A DNA stretch of 64,000 bases from Actinomadura rubteroloni (GCF_002911665.1 NZ_MTBP01000001.1:2046001-2110000), one strand, 5' to 3'. Counted from the stretch's first letter, positions 24,662-33,882 are shown. A program made the numbers and translations. Notes: generated from the letters alone by a model not told the origin.

Positions 24662-25507
24662 TCAGAGCAGCCCGCCGAGGCTCCGGTTCTGTGACAGGGC
24701 CGTGTCGAACGCCAGCGGGCACGCCAGGACGAGCGTCTTGAACGGCTCGGGGAGCTGGTAGTGCTGCTGGAGGACGTAGCGGTCCGACCCGGTGAACATC
24801 TGGCCGAGCAGGTCGCCGAAGTCGCGGGAGGCGCGCTTGAACAGGGCGGCGTCCCGTTCCTGGTAGTCCTTGATCCGGCCGCTGTACAGCTCGTAGTAGC
24901 CGAGCTGGCGTTCGTGCGGGTCGAGGATCTCCCAGCCGCGCATCGCGCGTTTGCGCAGGTAGCCGAGGAGCTGGTTCTGGGCGCCGAGGATGTGCATCTT
25001 CGGCGTGCCCATCATCCCGTAGGGCTTGTAGAACTGGAAGTACAGGGCGCCGTCGGGGCGGACGATCGTCAGCCGCCGCTCGGCGCGGTTCTGCGTGCCC
25101 TGGTTGATCGCGCGGAACACCTTCTTCGCGCCGCCGACGCCCTGCTCGCGGACGTACGCGGCGGGCTGCCCCCGCGGCGTCCAGATCGTGTAGTTCGCCT
25201 CGACGGAGAAGAACCCCTGCGGCTGGTCATAGACGAGTAGCGGCGAACCGTACAGGTCCCCTGCGGTCTGTGGCTGCGGCTGCTGTTGCTGGGGAGCGTG
25301 ACCCTGCTGCGGATAGCCCTGCTGCTGGACCGGATACGCCTGCTGCTGCGGGTAGCCCTGCTGCTGCGGGGGCGGCGCGTACTGCGGCGGGTAGCCCTGC
25401 TGGGGCGGGTAGTACGGCTGCTGCGGCGGGTAGCCCGGCGGGGGAGTCGGCGGGTACCCGGGCGGGCCGTATCCGGGATGGCCGGGCGGGACGGGGGGAT
25501 AGCTCAT
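24662..25507 (-). CDS. Phospholipid-scramblase-related protein with a Pro/Gln/Tyr-rich N-terminus
   Basis: This 281-residue protein has residues 1-85 as low-complexity Pro-Gly-Tyr-Gln repeats (GYPPQQ, GYPQQ). The rest is a scramblase/LURP-like beta-barrel domain beginning LLVYDQPQGFFSVEANYTIWTPRGQPAAYVREQG and ending with the hydrophobic helix PFKTLVLACPLAFDTALSQN. Internal landmarks are RRLTIVRPDGALYFQF and RGWEILDPHERQLGYYEL. The Pro-rich head resembles those of eukaryotic scramblases and of many actinomycete membrane-associated proteins. ATG 25507 has GAGGAG upstream and is preferred to a start four codons earlier. Its cellular role is unknown. Confidence 0.8.
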   Translation of the reverse strand: MSYPPVPPGHPGYGPPGYPPTPPPGYPPQQPYYPPQQGYPPQYAPPPQQQGYPQQQAYPVQQQGYPQQGHAPQQQQPQPQTAGDLYGSPLLVYDQPQGFFSVEANYTIWTPRGQPAAYVREQGVGGAKKVFRAINQGTQNRAERRLTIVRPDGALYFQFYKPYGMMGTPKMHILGAQNQLLGYLRKRAMRGWEILDPHERQLGYYELYSGRIKDYQERDAALFKRASRDFGDLLGQMFTGSDRYVLQQHYQLPEPFKTLVLACPLAFDTALSQNRSLGGLL

Positions 25508-25570
25508 GGGGCTCCTCAATCCGGATCCACCCGAACTCTAGCGCCGCCCCGTCCCGTCCGGGCGCGCCCG

Positions 25571-26506
25571 TCAGGCGCCCCGCTCCAGCGCGCGGCGCGT
25601 GTCGTCCTCCACGAGGTCGTAGTTGAGCGCGCCGGCCGCGCGCACCCCGCCGGCCGCCGCCGCGACGACCTGGTCCATGAGGTTCGTGACGTTGCCCGCC
25701 GCCCACACGCCCGGCACCGCCGTCGCGCCGGTCATCGGGTCGGACGGGACGCGCTCGCCGACGACGTGGCCCATCATCTCCTGCGCCTCCGGCTTGAGGT
25801 CGAGGGACGCGAGGAACCCGGCGCGTGCGGTGAGGCGCGTCCCGACGACCACCGCGCGGACCGGGACGGTCCGTCCGCCGACGTGGACGCCGTCGTCCGC
25901 CAGCGCGGTCACCTCGCCCGGCACGATCTCGATGCCGCGCGCGGCCAGGCGGGCGCGGTCGTCGTCGCCCGGTTCCCCGGCGGTGTGCGAGAAGAGGGTG
26001 ACCTTGTCCGTCCACTGCCGCCACAGGGACGCCTGGTGCAGCGCGAACGGGAGCGGACCCGTCGCGATGATCCCGACGGGCTCGTCGCGGACCTCCCAGC
26101 CGTGGCAGTACGGGCAGTGCAGCACCGTCCGTCCCCAGCGCTCGGCGAGGCCGGGGACCGGGGGCAGCTCGTCGGTCAGCCCGGTGGTGACGAGCAGGCG
26201 CCGTGCCCGGTGGGCGGCGCCGTCCCGGGTCGTGACGGTGAAGCCGTCCGGGTCGCGGCGGGCGTCCACGACCTCCCCGGCGGTGATCTCGCCGCCGTAC
26301 CCGGCCAGCTCGGCGCGCCCGTCGGCGAGCAGCTGCGCCGGGGACACCCCGTCGCGGCCCAGGTAGCCGTGGACGCCCTCGGCCGGGGCGTTGCGCGGAT
26401 CGCCCGCGTCGACCACCAGCACCCGGCGCCGCGCGCGGGCGAGCGTCACGGCCCCGGCCAGCCCGGCGGCGCCGCCGCCGATCACAATCGCGTCGTACAT
26501 GTCCAT
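25571..26506 (-). CDS. FAD/NAD(P)-dependent oxidoreductase, thioredoxin-reductase-like with CPYC
   Basis: About 311 residues with FAD-binding IVIGGGAAGLAGAVTLARAR at the N-terminus, a central VLHCPYCHGWEV redox pair (CxxC), the second nucleotide region and the C-terminal FAD motif VPGVWAAGNVTNLMDQVVAAAAGG. Small two-domain flavoproteins with CPYC reduce or oxidise dithiols, either as thioredoxin reductases or as GliT-like dithiol oxidases. No thioredoxin gene is adjacent, so the partner is open. AGGAGG lies three bases before ATG 26506 and nine before ATG 26500; either could be used. It diverges from an XRE-cupin regulator, a recurrent pairing. Confidence 0.85.
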   Translation of the reverse strand: MDMYDAIVIGGGAAGLAGAVTLARARRRVLVVDAGDPRNAPAEGVHGYLGRDGVSPAQLLADGRAELAGYGGEITAGEVVDARRDPDGFTVTTRDGAAHRARRLLVTTGLTDELPPVPGLAERWGRTVLHCPYCHGWEVRDEPVGIIATGPLPFALHQASLWRQWTDKVTLFSHTAGEPGDDDRARLAARGIEIVPGEVTALADDGVHVGGRTVPVRAVVVGTRLTARAGFLASLDLKPEAQEMMGHVVGERVPSDPMTGATAVPGVWAAGNVTNLMDQVVAAAAGGVRAAGALNYDLVEDDTRRALERGA

Positions 26507-26557
26507 GCACCTCCTGACGTGCAGCATCGGCGATGGAGGCGCGTTTGGACAAACTCT

Positions 26558-26574
26558 GTTGCCGGAGTGGCAAC
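26558..26574. promoter_or_regulatory. Inverted repeat GTTGCC-N5-GGCAAC, candidate XRE operator
   Basis: The two six-base arms are perfectly complementary and lie ten bases before ATG 26584 of the XRE-cupin gene, 51 bp from the oxidoreductase start. A TTGGAC box at 26545-26550 could serve as a -35 element, so repressor binding here would block the rightward promoter. Confidence 0.5.
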
Positions 26575-26583
26575 ATGGGAGAC

Positions 26584-27177
26584 ATGAGCGACGAACTGGA
26601 CGGCGTCCTGACCTCGGTGGGGCCGCGCCTGCGCGCCCTGCGCCGCGAGCGGGGCGCGACCCTGGCCGAACTGGCGGAGGACACGGGCATCTCGGTCAGC
26701 ACGCTGTCCCGGCTGGAGTCGGGCGGACGGCGCCCGACGCTGGAACTGCTGCTGCCCCTCGCCCGCGTCCACCAGGTGCCGCTGGACGAGCTGGTCGGCG
26801 CCCCGCCCACCGGCGACCCGCGCATCCACGCGCGTCCGTTCGAGCGGGACGGCATGACGTTCGTCCCGCTCACCCGGGGCCTCGGCGGCGGTCTGCGCGC
26901 GTTCAAGCACATCATGCCGGGCGGGCGGCGGTGCGACCCCTCCGACCAGCGCACCCACGAGGGCTACGAGTGGCTGTACGTCCTGTCCGGAAGGCTTCGG
27001 TTGCTGCTCGGTGAGCATGACCTGACGCTGGCGGCCGGGGAGGCGGCCGAGTTCGACACGCGCGTCCCGCACGCGTTCACGAGCGCGGACGAGAACCCGG
27101 TCGAACTGCTCAGCATCTTCGGGCCGCAGGGGGAGCGCATCCACACCCGTGCGCGCCCGAAGCGCCGCGTCCCCTGA
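26584..27177 (+). CDS. XRE-family regulator with C-terminal cupin domain
   Basis: This 197-residue protein has an N-terminal helix-turn-helix (LRALRRERGATLAELAEDTGISVSTLSRLESGGRRPTLELL, about 13-53) and a cupin fold from about residue 85. In the cupin, EGYEWLYVLSGRLRLLLGE and FDTRVPHAFTSADE form the two beta-motifs that bind ligand or metal. The single-domain XRE plus cupin layout typically represses a neighbouring oxidoreductase or amine/amino-acid gene. ATG 26584 follows GGGAG; the in-frame ATG nine bases earlier directly abuts the inverted repeat. Its likely target is the divergent flavoprotein. Confidence 0.88.
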   Translation: MSDELDGVLTSVGPRLRALRRERGATLAELAEDTGISVSTLSRLESGGRRPTLELLLPLARVHQVPLDELVGAPPTGDPRIHARPFERDGMTFVPLTRGLGGGLRAFKHIMPGGRRCDPSDQRTHEGYEWLYVLSGRLRLLLGEHDLTLAAGEAAEFDTRVPHAFTSADENPVELLSIFGPQGERIHTRARPKRRVP

Positions 27178-27193
27178 CCGCCGGGCGCCGGGA

Positions 27194-28582
27194 TCAGCCC
27201 TTCAGGACGGCGGTGGGACGGTCGGCCGTCAGCGTCACCTCGCCCTTCCAGGTCAGCGCGGACGCCTGCGGCAGGTAGTCCGCGCCGAGGAAGAACGCCC
27301 GGTTGATCGCCGTCACCGTGGCGGGCGCGCCGTTGTCGCCGACGCCGATCGGCTGCCGGATCGCCTCGACGGACGCGATGTCGTCCAGCGTCGTCCCGGC
27401 GGGCAGCTCGACCGTCGTGGCGGCGGGCACGTCGCGCTCGATCGACCAGGACGGGACGGCGTGGTCGGAGCGGTACAGCGTCTTCGGGTCGCCCTTCAAC
27501 CGCACGCCCACCGACACACCGGGCACCGAACCGGGCCGCCTCGCCGCACCGGTCTGCTTCTTGATCTCGATGTAGAGGTAGGTGCGCTGGTCGCCGACCA
27601 GCGGCGTCGCCGGGCTGGACGGGTTCTCGATCTTGTTCTCGCGCAGCATCTCCTGCGCCATCACCGGATACGTCCACGCGTTGCGGTCCATGAGGACCTC
27701 GCGGGCGCGGTCGGCCGGACGCGTCTGCGTCGTGTCCAGGAAGAACCGCAGCGGCGCGGGCTTCGTGACCTGGTCGCACATGTTGTTGTTCGAGGTGCAG
27801 GTCTGGATGAGAGGGTGGTCGCCCTCGTACGTGCCGGTGAAGTGCAGCGTCTGGTGGTTGGCGGCCTGATACACGTCCGACCCGGGGACGCGCTCGCCCT
27901 TGGCGTCCACCTCGACGCGGTACACCCACTCAATGTCGGTGCTCCGCCCCCAGCGCGCCATCAGCGCCGGGGTGTCGGTACCGCCGTCCTCATTGCTCCA
28001 CACGACCGAATACTCGAAGACGCGATGCCCCGGCGTGGCGGCGGCCAGCTCCTCATGCCACCCGATCAGCGGGGTGTCGGTGCGCGCGTTCTGATACGGG
28101 TCACCGAGCGCGGCCAGCGTGCGCCCGACCACGACCGGCGCATACCGCAGCGCGGCCTGATCGGCGCGCGGCGTCCCGACCACCGGACGGCTCAGCACGA
28201 CCGACCGCGCCGCCGGAGCGCTGCCCGACGCCGAGAACCGAAGCCCGAGCTTGTGATGCCCACGCTTGAGCGAACCGAGCGCAAAGCTCCGAGCCGTCGG
28301 CGTAGCGGATGGCACAACGAGATCGGTGACGTGCTTCCCGTCCACATCGACGGCGACGACGGCGGACTCGGCGCCCTTCCGCCCCCACGACACACCCGGC
28401 GCGGCGGCAGTCAGCCTCACCAGCGCCTCACCGCCATCCCGAACGGTGAACGGCACAACGCGCACCGGCCCGTCCCGCCGAACCGTGACCTTCCCGGACG
28501 TCGCGGCGCTCGCGGGGGCGACGCCGACGGCGCCGAACGCGGCGGCCACGGCCACCACGGACATGCTCTTCCTCAGGTTCAT
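27194..28582 (-). CDS. Secreted protein of unknown function
   Basis: This 462-residue protein has a classical signal peptide (MNLRKSMSVVAVAAAFGAVGVAPASAA, cleavage after ASA near residue 26). The mature part appears beta-rich, with an early segment that looks like a small beta-sandwich (VVAVDVDGKHVTDLVV, FALGSLKRGHHKLGLRF). A later block contains Trp-rich strands (FEYSVVWSNEDGGTDTPALMARWGRSTDIEWVYRVEV) and two cysteines close together (TCTSNNNMCDQV) that could form a disulfide. I do not recognise the family. It is probably released or retained in the cell wall. Confidence 0.75.
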   Translation of the reverse strand: MNLRKSMSVVAVAAAFGAVGVAPASAATSGKVTVRRDGPVRVVPFTVRDGGEALVRLTAAAPGVSWGRKGAESAVVAVDVDGKHVTDLVVPSATPTARSFALGSLKRGHHKLGLRFSASGSAPAARSVVLSRPVVGTPRADQAALRYAPVVVGRTLAALGDPYQNARTDTPLIGWHEELAAATPGHRVFEYSVVWSNEDGGTDTPALMARWGRSTDIEWVYRVEVDAKGERVPGSDVYQAANHQTLHFTGTYEGDHPLIQTCTSNNNMCDQVTKPAPLRFFLDTTQTRPADRAREVLMDRNAWTYPVMAQEMLRENKIENPSSPATPLVGDQRTYLYIEIKKQTGAARRPGSVPGVSVGVRLKGDPKTLYRSDHAVPSWSIERDVPAATTVELPAGTTLDDIASVEAIRQPIGVGDNGAPATVTAINRAFFLGADYLPQASALTWKGEVTLTADRPTAVLKG

Positions 28583-28640
28583 GATCGGCGACGCTAGAAG
28601 CCGAACGTGGCCCCCGAGTGAATCCCGAACAGCCGGAACG

Positions 28641-31600
28641 CTAGCCCTCGCGGACGAGCAGCACGACCTGGTTCCGCTTCGGCTGCTCGTGCTCTGGCCC
28701 GGTGAACGAGATCAGCGAACTCAGCACCCGGATCGCTTGATCGCGCTCACGTCCGTCCGGCTCGGACAGGACGAAGGCGAACACGCACGCCGCCGCCTCG
28801 ATCATCGGCCCGGCGCCCGCCGGCCCGGACGCGAACAGCTCGCGGGCCAGCCAGTGGGCGTAGCCGATCAGCGCCGCCCCGGGCTTCGTCCGCACGGCGG
28901 CGTCCAGCTCGGCCAGCAGGGCGAGCGGATCCTCGGCGGGGCGCCGCGCGCCCGCGAGCATCCGGTCGAGATGCCCGGCGATGAAGTCGGTGATGTACGG
29001 AACGGACACGGCGTCCGGGGCCGGTCGCTCCTGCGCGGCGGACCACGCATCGACGATGACCTGTGCGGCGTGGACCAGCGCGGGCAAGGCCTGAGCGAAA
29101 CGGGCGCCGAGGCCGCGGCCGAGGACTTCGGCGAGTCCGTACAGCGCCATTCGGTGGAACGGCTTCACGGGCTCCAGCCGCGTGAGCGCGATCTCCCGCC
29201 GGGGCGACCGGTCGGGGAACGGGCCGGACGACGGCCCGCCGATCCGTTCGCCGGCAGAGGGAAACGGCATGTCCAGGGCCGAGCGGTCGTTGGAGAAGGG
29301 GGCCGCGGTGATACGGAGGAAGTTCCACGAACGGCAGGCGGCGACCGTCTCGTTGATCTCCAGCGGCTCGGGGACGCCGGAACGCGCGTCCCTGAGCGTC
29401 TCCCGGAGGAGTTCCGCCGGGGGCGCGCCGCCGATGTCGATGAGGTCCGCCAGGGCGCGGGCGACGCCCGCCGGCATGAGCGTTTCGCGCCCGCCGTCGA
29501 GGATCCCCGAGGCGGCGAGCGTCCAGTCACGGGATGTCCGCGGGTCGTCCGCCGCCGCCTGCGTGTCGAGAAGGCAGAGGATGCGCGCGGTCCGGTGCTC
29601 GTCCCGGCGCTCGTCCGCGGCGGCGAGGTGGGCGTAGGTCAGGAGATCGGCCAGCTCGTTCGGGTCGCGGGCACTGACGATGATCCGGACGAGCAGGCGG
29701 ACGCACTCGACGCTCCGGCCGGGGAACCCGTCGACCTGCCGGCCGGTCGGACTGTACGGCCACGCCGCGCCGTCGGGACGGTGCAGGGCCGACCGTGATC
29801 CTTCGCTCGTCCAGACGGTGTGGCCGGCGGGAATCAGCGCAGGCCCGATGCCGGAGATCTCGTCCGGTGCCGGGAGCCGGTAGGTGAAGCCGTCGTCCAG
29901 CGTCGCGTTCACCCACCGGACGAACGTCCGGACCTCGTCGGCCTCGGCGCCCGTCGCCGCCGTCACCTGGTCCCGCGTGATGCGCCCCGACGGCCAGACC
30001 GCCCGGGAGGCGGGGGACGTGCACACGGCGACTCCCGCGTGCTCGTCGAGCCACGCGGTGCGGCTCACCATGCGCGACAGAAGGACTCCGCGGGCCACCT
30101 CGACCGGGATATCGTCGCCGATCGCCGTCGCCAGAAACTGCTCCACCTGCCGACGGAGCGCGGGGCGGAGCTGGCGGGCCTCGTCGGCGCAGTCGAGCGC
30201 CAGCACCAGGGACGTCGCGGTCCGCGCCGCGAAGGAGGCCTCCACGAGCGGTGAGACGTCGGAGTCCGCCGCCCAGAGGAGGGACGTCTCCCGCCACCAC
30301 GCCCGGCTGACGTTGTCGGTGAGGAGGTGCAGCAACGCGGGCTCCTGCCGGATGCGGGCGGCGGCGAGGTATTCCTGCAACGTCAGGTGGACGAAGCCGT
30401 AGCGGTCGTGCTCACGTTCCACGATCAGGCCGCTGCGGGTGACCTCCCGCAGTAATACGCGGGGCTCGATGTCGCCGTTGATCTCGGCCAGCGGGCCGGC
30501 GATCACGGCGCAGGCTTCGCCGACCGTCAGATCGCGCGTCCGGCCGGTCATCATCCGCGTCGCGAGGTGCTGCACGATCACGGTCTTCTGCGGGCCGGTG
30601 AGGCCGAGCCGGTCTTCGAGGTTCTTGTCCTCCTGGCGCCGGTTCAGCAGGACGTCGCACATCTCTGCATATAGCGCGGCACGGCTGCCGGGAAGCTGCC
30701 CCCGGTAGCGGTGGACGTTCGCGATCATCGTCAGCAGCAGCGGGTTCGCGGCGAGGTCGTAGAGCGCGGTCTTCTCGCGGACGCGGCGCAGCAGGTCGGC
30801 CGCCTTCTCGTCCGCCACGGCGTCGATGCGGCGCGCGGAGCCCTGACGGGCGCGGTGTTCGATCGCGCGGTACCACCCGTGCAGGAACTCGCTGATCTGC
30901 GCCGGGCTGAACCGCTGCACCTGGAGGACGTCCGCGTTCGGAATGCGGTTGGACGTGTACCCGTGCGGACGAGACGTCACGACGAACGTGCTGCGCGGAT
31001 GCCGGGCGATCTGCGCGCGGACCCAGGTGACGACGCGGCGACGGTCGGCGTCGTCCGCGACCTCGTCCAAGCCGTCGAGCATCACCAGGCAGCGGCCCGC
31101 GTCGAGCCGTCGCGCCAGCCACGGCGCCGGGATCCGGCCGTGCAGCCACGGGACGGAGACCGCGAGGTCGGCCAGGTCGGTGCCCGAAAGGATCGCGTCC
31201 GCGTGGTCGCGAAGGTACAGGAGCACGGGCAGGCGGCGGCGTCGCCACGACCACGGTCGGCAGAGCGCCAGCGCGACGTGCCGGACGAGTGTGGTCTTCC
31301 CCGACCCGGGGCTGCCGATCACCGCGAAGACCCGGTTCTGGTCCAGGAACGACGACAGCGGCCCGCGCTGACCCGGGCCGGCGGGCGCGGCGCCGACGGC
31401 GGGGTCGCGTTCGGTCTCCTGGACGGGCCGGGGCCGCAGCGCGACGTCCACGTAGACCTGCTTCATGCGCAGGACGTACTCGCCCTGCGTCATGATCCCG
31501 ATCGTCTCCATGTCGGCGACCGAGTGCCGCACCTGCCGCCGGTACGTCCAGCGGCGCCCCCAGCGGGCGGATGGTGTCCGGCCCGTCCCGGCGCCGGGCG

Positions 31601-31769
31601 CCGCCGCGTGCTGCGAGAGCGCCAACAGCACGGTGGTGAACAGGAATGCCAGGTACGCCCAGTTCCAGTCGAGCTTGCCGTCGTTGAGGATCTGGTTGAC
31701 GGCCACGCCGCCCGCCACCGTTGCCCCGGCTATGCCGAGCAACAGCACGGCGGCCCGCCAGTTCACCAT
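28641..31769 (-). CDS. Membrane-anchored NACHT-domain NTPase (STAND family)
   Basis: This 1042-residue signal-transduction ATPase has two N-terminal helices (about 7-27 and 37-55) that anchor it. A linker (YRRQVRHSVADMETIGIM...) follows, then a NACHT module with Walker A GSPGSGKTT (152-160), the NACHT Walker B CLVMLDGLDE (228-237) and the sensor-like VTSRPHGY (264-271). A winged-helix-like region and about 550 residues of mostly helical C-terminal sequence without recognisable repeats complete it. NACHT proteins bind a trigger through the C-terminus and oligomerise. Bacterial members include antiphage defence proteins (bNACHT, Avs groups). No nuclease or TIR effector is fused, so the membrane helices may be the effector. 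It lies 69 bp behind a small membrane-protein gene on the same strand. Confidence 0.88.
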   Translation of the reverse strand: MVNWRAAVLLLGIAGATVAGGVAVNQILNDGKLDWNWAYLAFLFTTVLLALSQHAAAPGAGTGRTPSARWGRRWTYRRQVRHSVADMETIGIMTQGEYVLRMKQVYVDVALRPRPVQETERDPAVGAAPAGPGQRGPLSSFLDQNRVFAVIGSPGSGKTTLVRHVALALCRPWSWRRRRLPVLLYLRDHADAILSGTDLADLAVSVPWLHGRIPAPWLARRLDAGRCLVMLDGLDEVADDADRRRVVTWVRAQIARHPRSTFVVTSRPHGYTSNRIPNADVLQVQRFSPAQISEFLHGWYRAIEHRARQGSARRIDAVADEKAADLLRRVREKTALYDLAANPLLLTMIANVHRYRGQLPGSRAALYAEMCDVLLNRRQEDKNLEDRLGLTGPQKTVIVQHLATRMMTGRTRDLTVGEACAVIAGPLAEINGDIEPRVLLREVTRSGLIVEREHDRYGFVHLTLQEYLAAARIRQEPALLHLLTDNVSRAWWRETSLLWAADSDVSPLVEASFAARTATSLVLALDCADEARQLRPALRRQVEQFLATAIGDDIPVEVARGVLLSRMVSRTAWLDEHAGVAVCTSPASRAVWPSGRITRDQVTAATGAEADEVRTFVRWVNATLDDGFTYRLPAPDEISGIGPALIPAGHTVWTSEGSRSALHRPDGAAWPYSPTGRQVDGFPGRSVECVRLLVRIIVSARDPNELADLLTYAHLAAADERRDEHRTARILCLLDTQAAADDPRTSRDWTLAASGILDGGRETLMPAGVARALADLIDIGGAPPAELLRETLRDARSGVPEPLEINETVAACRSWNFLRITAAPFSNDRSALDMPFPSAGERIGGPSSGPFPDRSPRREIALTRLEPVKPFHRMALYGLAEVLGRGLGARFAQALPALVHAAQVIVDAWSAAQERPAPDAVSVPYITDFIAGHLDRMLAGARRPAEDPLALLAELDAAVRTKPGAALIGYAHWLARELFASGPAGAGPMIEAAACVFAFVLSEPDGRERDQAIRVLSSLISFTGPEHEQPKRNQVVLLVREG

Positions 31770-31838
31770 GCCCCGACACTGCCCGACGAGCCGTCGGAGA
31801 GCGGGCGGAACCGGCCGGGTGGCCGGTTGCGGAAGCGG

Positions 31839-32285
31839 CTAGAAGCGCACCAGCCAGGCCACGATCCGGCTCACCGCGTAGTACGCGACGGCGGCGATGC
31901 CCCAGTTGATGTAGAGCTGCTCGTCGGGGTCGCGGCGGGTGAAGAGGTCGTGGAAGGGTGTGGCGAGCCAGCGGCCCGCGTCCAGCGTCCGTTCCACGAG
32001 AACGTTGCCGGGGTTCGCGTCCGACCAGACGAGCAGCATCCCGAGCAGCAGGATGAGCGCGGCGGCCCAGCCGGCGGCGGAGATCGCCATGCTCACCGGG
32101 TTGGAGCCGTGCCGCCGCCACCGGCGGCGCGGACGCTCCACGACGGGCGACGGCGCGTCTCCGACGGGTACGGGCGCGGTACGGGCGTGCGCGCCGCGCT
32201 GCCACGGACGGCGCGGAGCCGTCACGGTGTCACCGGGCTGCGCGGCTTCGGCCTCGCCGCGGCGAGACCACAGATGGACGGTCAT
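31839..32285 (-). CDS. Small two-helix membrane protein, possible NACHT partner
   Basis: This 148-residue protein has a basic, probably disordered N-terminal 55 residues. Two membrane segments follow (AISAAGWAAALILLLGMLLVW and WGIAAVAYYAVSRIVAWLVRF) with a conserved-looking hairpin between them (LVERTLDAGRWLATPFHDLF, then RRDPDEQLYINWG). ATG 32285 has GAGGAGGG eight bases upstream. Similar short proteins with a PFxxLFxxxD segment seem widespread in actinomycetes, so it may be a housekeeping protein not dedicated to the NACHT gene. Only 69 bp separate them and no terminator is evident. Function is unknown. Confidence 0.65.
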   Translation of the reverse strand: MTVHLWSRRGEAEAAQPGDTVTAPRRPWQRGAHARTAPVPVGDAPSPVVERPRRRWRRHGSNPVSMAISAAGWAAALILLLGMLLVWSDANPGNVLVERTLDAGRWLATPFHDLFTRRDPDEQLYINWGIAAVAYYAVSRIVAWLVRF

Positions 32286-32370
32286 GGCCGGTCCCTCCTC
32301 GGGTCGCGATCGTCCCCCGGTATGCCGCCACATCCGTCCGTCAAACAAAGCCCAGCTCAGGGCGGACGCG

Positions 32371-33882
32371 TCAGCGTTCGGGGGGACGGGCCTCGGCGGT
32401 GCGGCAGGCCGCGGCGGCGCAGTCGCTCAGGCGGCCGATCCAGGTCGTGAGCCGTTCCACCTCGGCGGGGTCGGCGGCGGCGAGGTTGTGGAGCTGGTAC
32501 GGGTCGCGTTCCATGTCGTACAGTTCGCGCTCGCCCGTCGCGTAGTCCAGGTAGAGGTAGCGATCGGTGCGCAGGCCCGTGAAGACGGGGAGGTAGAACT
32601 GCGTGCGGGTTCTGGGCGTGTACGGGTCCGGAGGCTTGCCCGGCCCGTCGTAGCGGGCGGCCGGGTGGGTGCCGCGCGCCGTCCCGTGTTCCAGGAGGTA
32701 CGCCGACCGCCAGCCGGACGGGCGCCGGCCCGCCAGGAGCGGACGCAGGGAGCGGCCGTCCACGATCGGGGGGCGGCGCGCCCCGGCGAGGTCGAGCAGG
32801 GTCGGCGCGACGTCGGTGTTCCCGGCCAGCGCCGACACCGTGCGGCCCGCCGGGACGCCCGGCCCGCGCACCACGAACGGCACCCGGATGTCGCCCTCGT
32901 ACCCGGTGTTCTTGCCGGGCGGCATCCGGTAGTCGCCGATGTGGAAGCCGTTGTCGGACGTGACGACGATGTAGGTGTCGTCCAGCCGTCCGGCGGCGCG
33001 CAGCGCGGTGACCAGCGCGTCCACCATGTCGTCGATGGCGCGCATCGACTGGGCGCGGTGCCGGAACAGCGTGTCCCAGCGGCGTTCCTCGCCGGACGTG
33101 AGCGGCGGCAGCCGCCGTACTTCGGTGGTTTTGCCCGCCGGGGCCGCGTCGTAGGCGGGCGTGCGCGGCGCCTTCAGGCCGGGATACAGCTTCTTGTGGC
33201 GCGGCGCCGGGACGGCCGGGGGATGCGGCGTGACGGGCGCGATGTAGGCGAAGAACGGCCGCTTGTCCTGCGCGGTGACGAACTGCTGCGCGTACTGCGA
33301 CAGCACGTCCGTCAGGTAGGTCTTCGGGGACGGCGGCCGTTTGACGAGCGACCCGTTCACGTTGAGCGTGTAGTCGAACCCCTGGAACGGGTGCCCGGCC
33401 ACCGGCGCCACCCACGTGTCCCAGCCGGGCGGGACGCGCGTGAGCGGCAGCGACGGCACCTGCTCGGGGTAGCCGTTCAGGTACTTGCCGAACAGCCCGT
33501 TGCGGTAGCCGGCCTTCGCCAGCCACGTGGCGAGCGTGTCCTTCTCCTCGCCGCGCTTGTAGAACTCCATGAAGCCGCCGTTCGGCGGGTTGTTGCTCCA
33601 CACGCCGGTGTTGTGCGCGTACTGGCCGCGCAGCGTGGACGCCCGCGACGGGCAGCACCACGACAGGTTGACGTAGTAGCGGTTCAGCGTCACGCCCTGC
33701 GCGGTGATGTCGCGGGCCGTCTTCGGCATGTACGGCATGAGCGTGTCGTCCAGGTCGTCGGCCAGGACGAAGATGAAGTTCGGCTTCTTGTGCGGCTTGG
33801 ACGGCTCCGCGGTGCCCGGTCCGGCCGCGCAGCCCGACGCGAGCAGGACCAGGCCGAGCAGGACGGCGCCGAGACGCCTCAC
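32371..33882 (-). CDS. Sulfatase, lipoprotein
   Basis: This 503-residue protein has a lipoprotein signal MRRLGAVLLGLVLLASGC, the lipobox Cys at residue 18. Family S1 sulfatase features are the metal-binding FVLADDLDD, the formylglycine motif CCPSR within SWCCPSRASTLRGQYAHNTGV, VTSDNGFHIGDYR with metal-ligand Asp-Asn, and KNTGYEGDIRVPF. Cys must be converted to formylglycine by a generating enzyme encoded elsewhere. The enzyme would hydrolyse sulfate esters outside the membrane. GTG 33882 overlaps the stop of the sulfotransferase gene (GTGA), so the transfer and removal enzymes are co-translated. Confidence 0.9.
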   Translation of the reverse strand: MRRLGAVLLGLVLLASGCAAGPGTAEPSKPHKKPNFIFVLADDLDDTLMPYMPKTARDITAQGVTLNRYYVNLSWCCPSRASTLRGQYAHNTGVWSNNPPNGGFMEFYKRGEEKDTLATWLAKAGYRNGLFGKYLNGYPEQVPSLPLTRVPPGWDTWVAPVAGHPFQGFDYTLNVNGSLVKRPPSPKTYLTDVLSQYAQQFVTAQDKRPFFAYIAPVTPHPPAVPAPRHKKLYPGLKAPRTPAYDAAPAGKTTEVRRLPPLTSGEERRWDTLFRHRAQSMRAIDDMVDALVTALRAAGRLDDTYIVVTSDNGFHIGDYRMPPGKNTGYEGDIRVPFVVRGPGVPAGRTVSALAGNTDVAPTLLDLAGARRPPIVDGRSLRPLLAGRRPSGWRSAYLLEHGTARGTHPAARYDGPGKPPDPYTPRTRTQFYLPVFTGLRTDRYLYLDYATGERELYDMERDPYQLHNLAAADPAEVERLTTWIGRLSDCAAAACRTAEARPPER

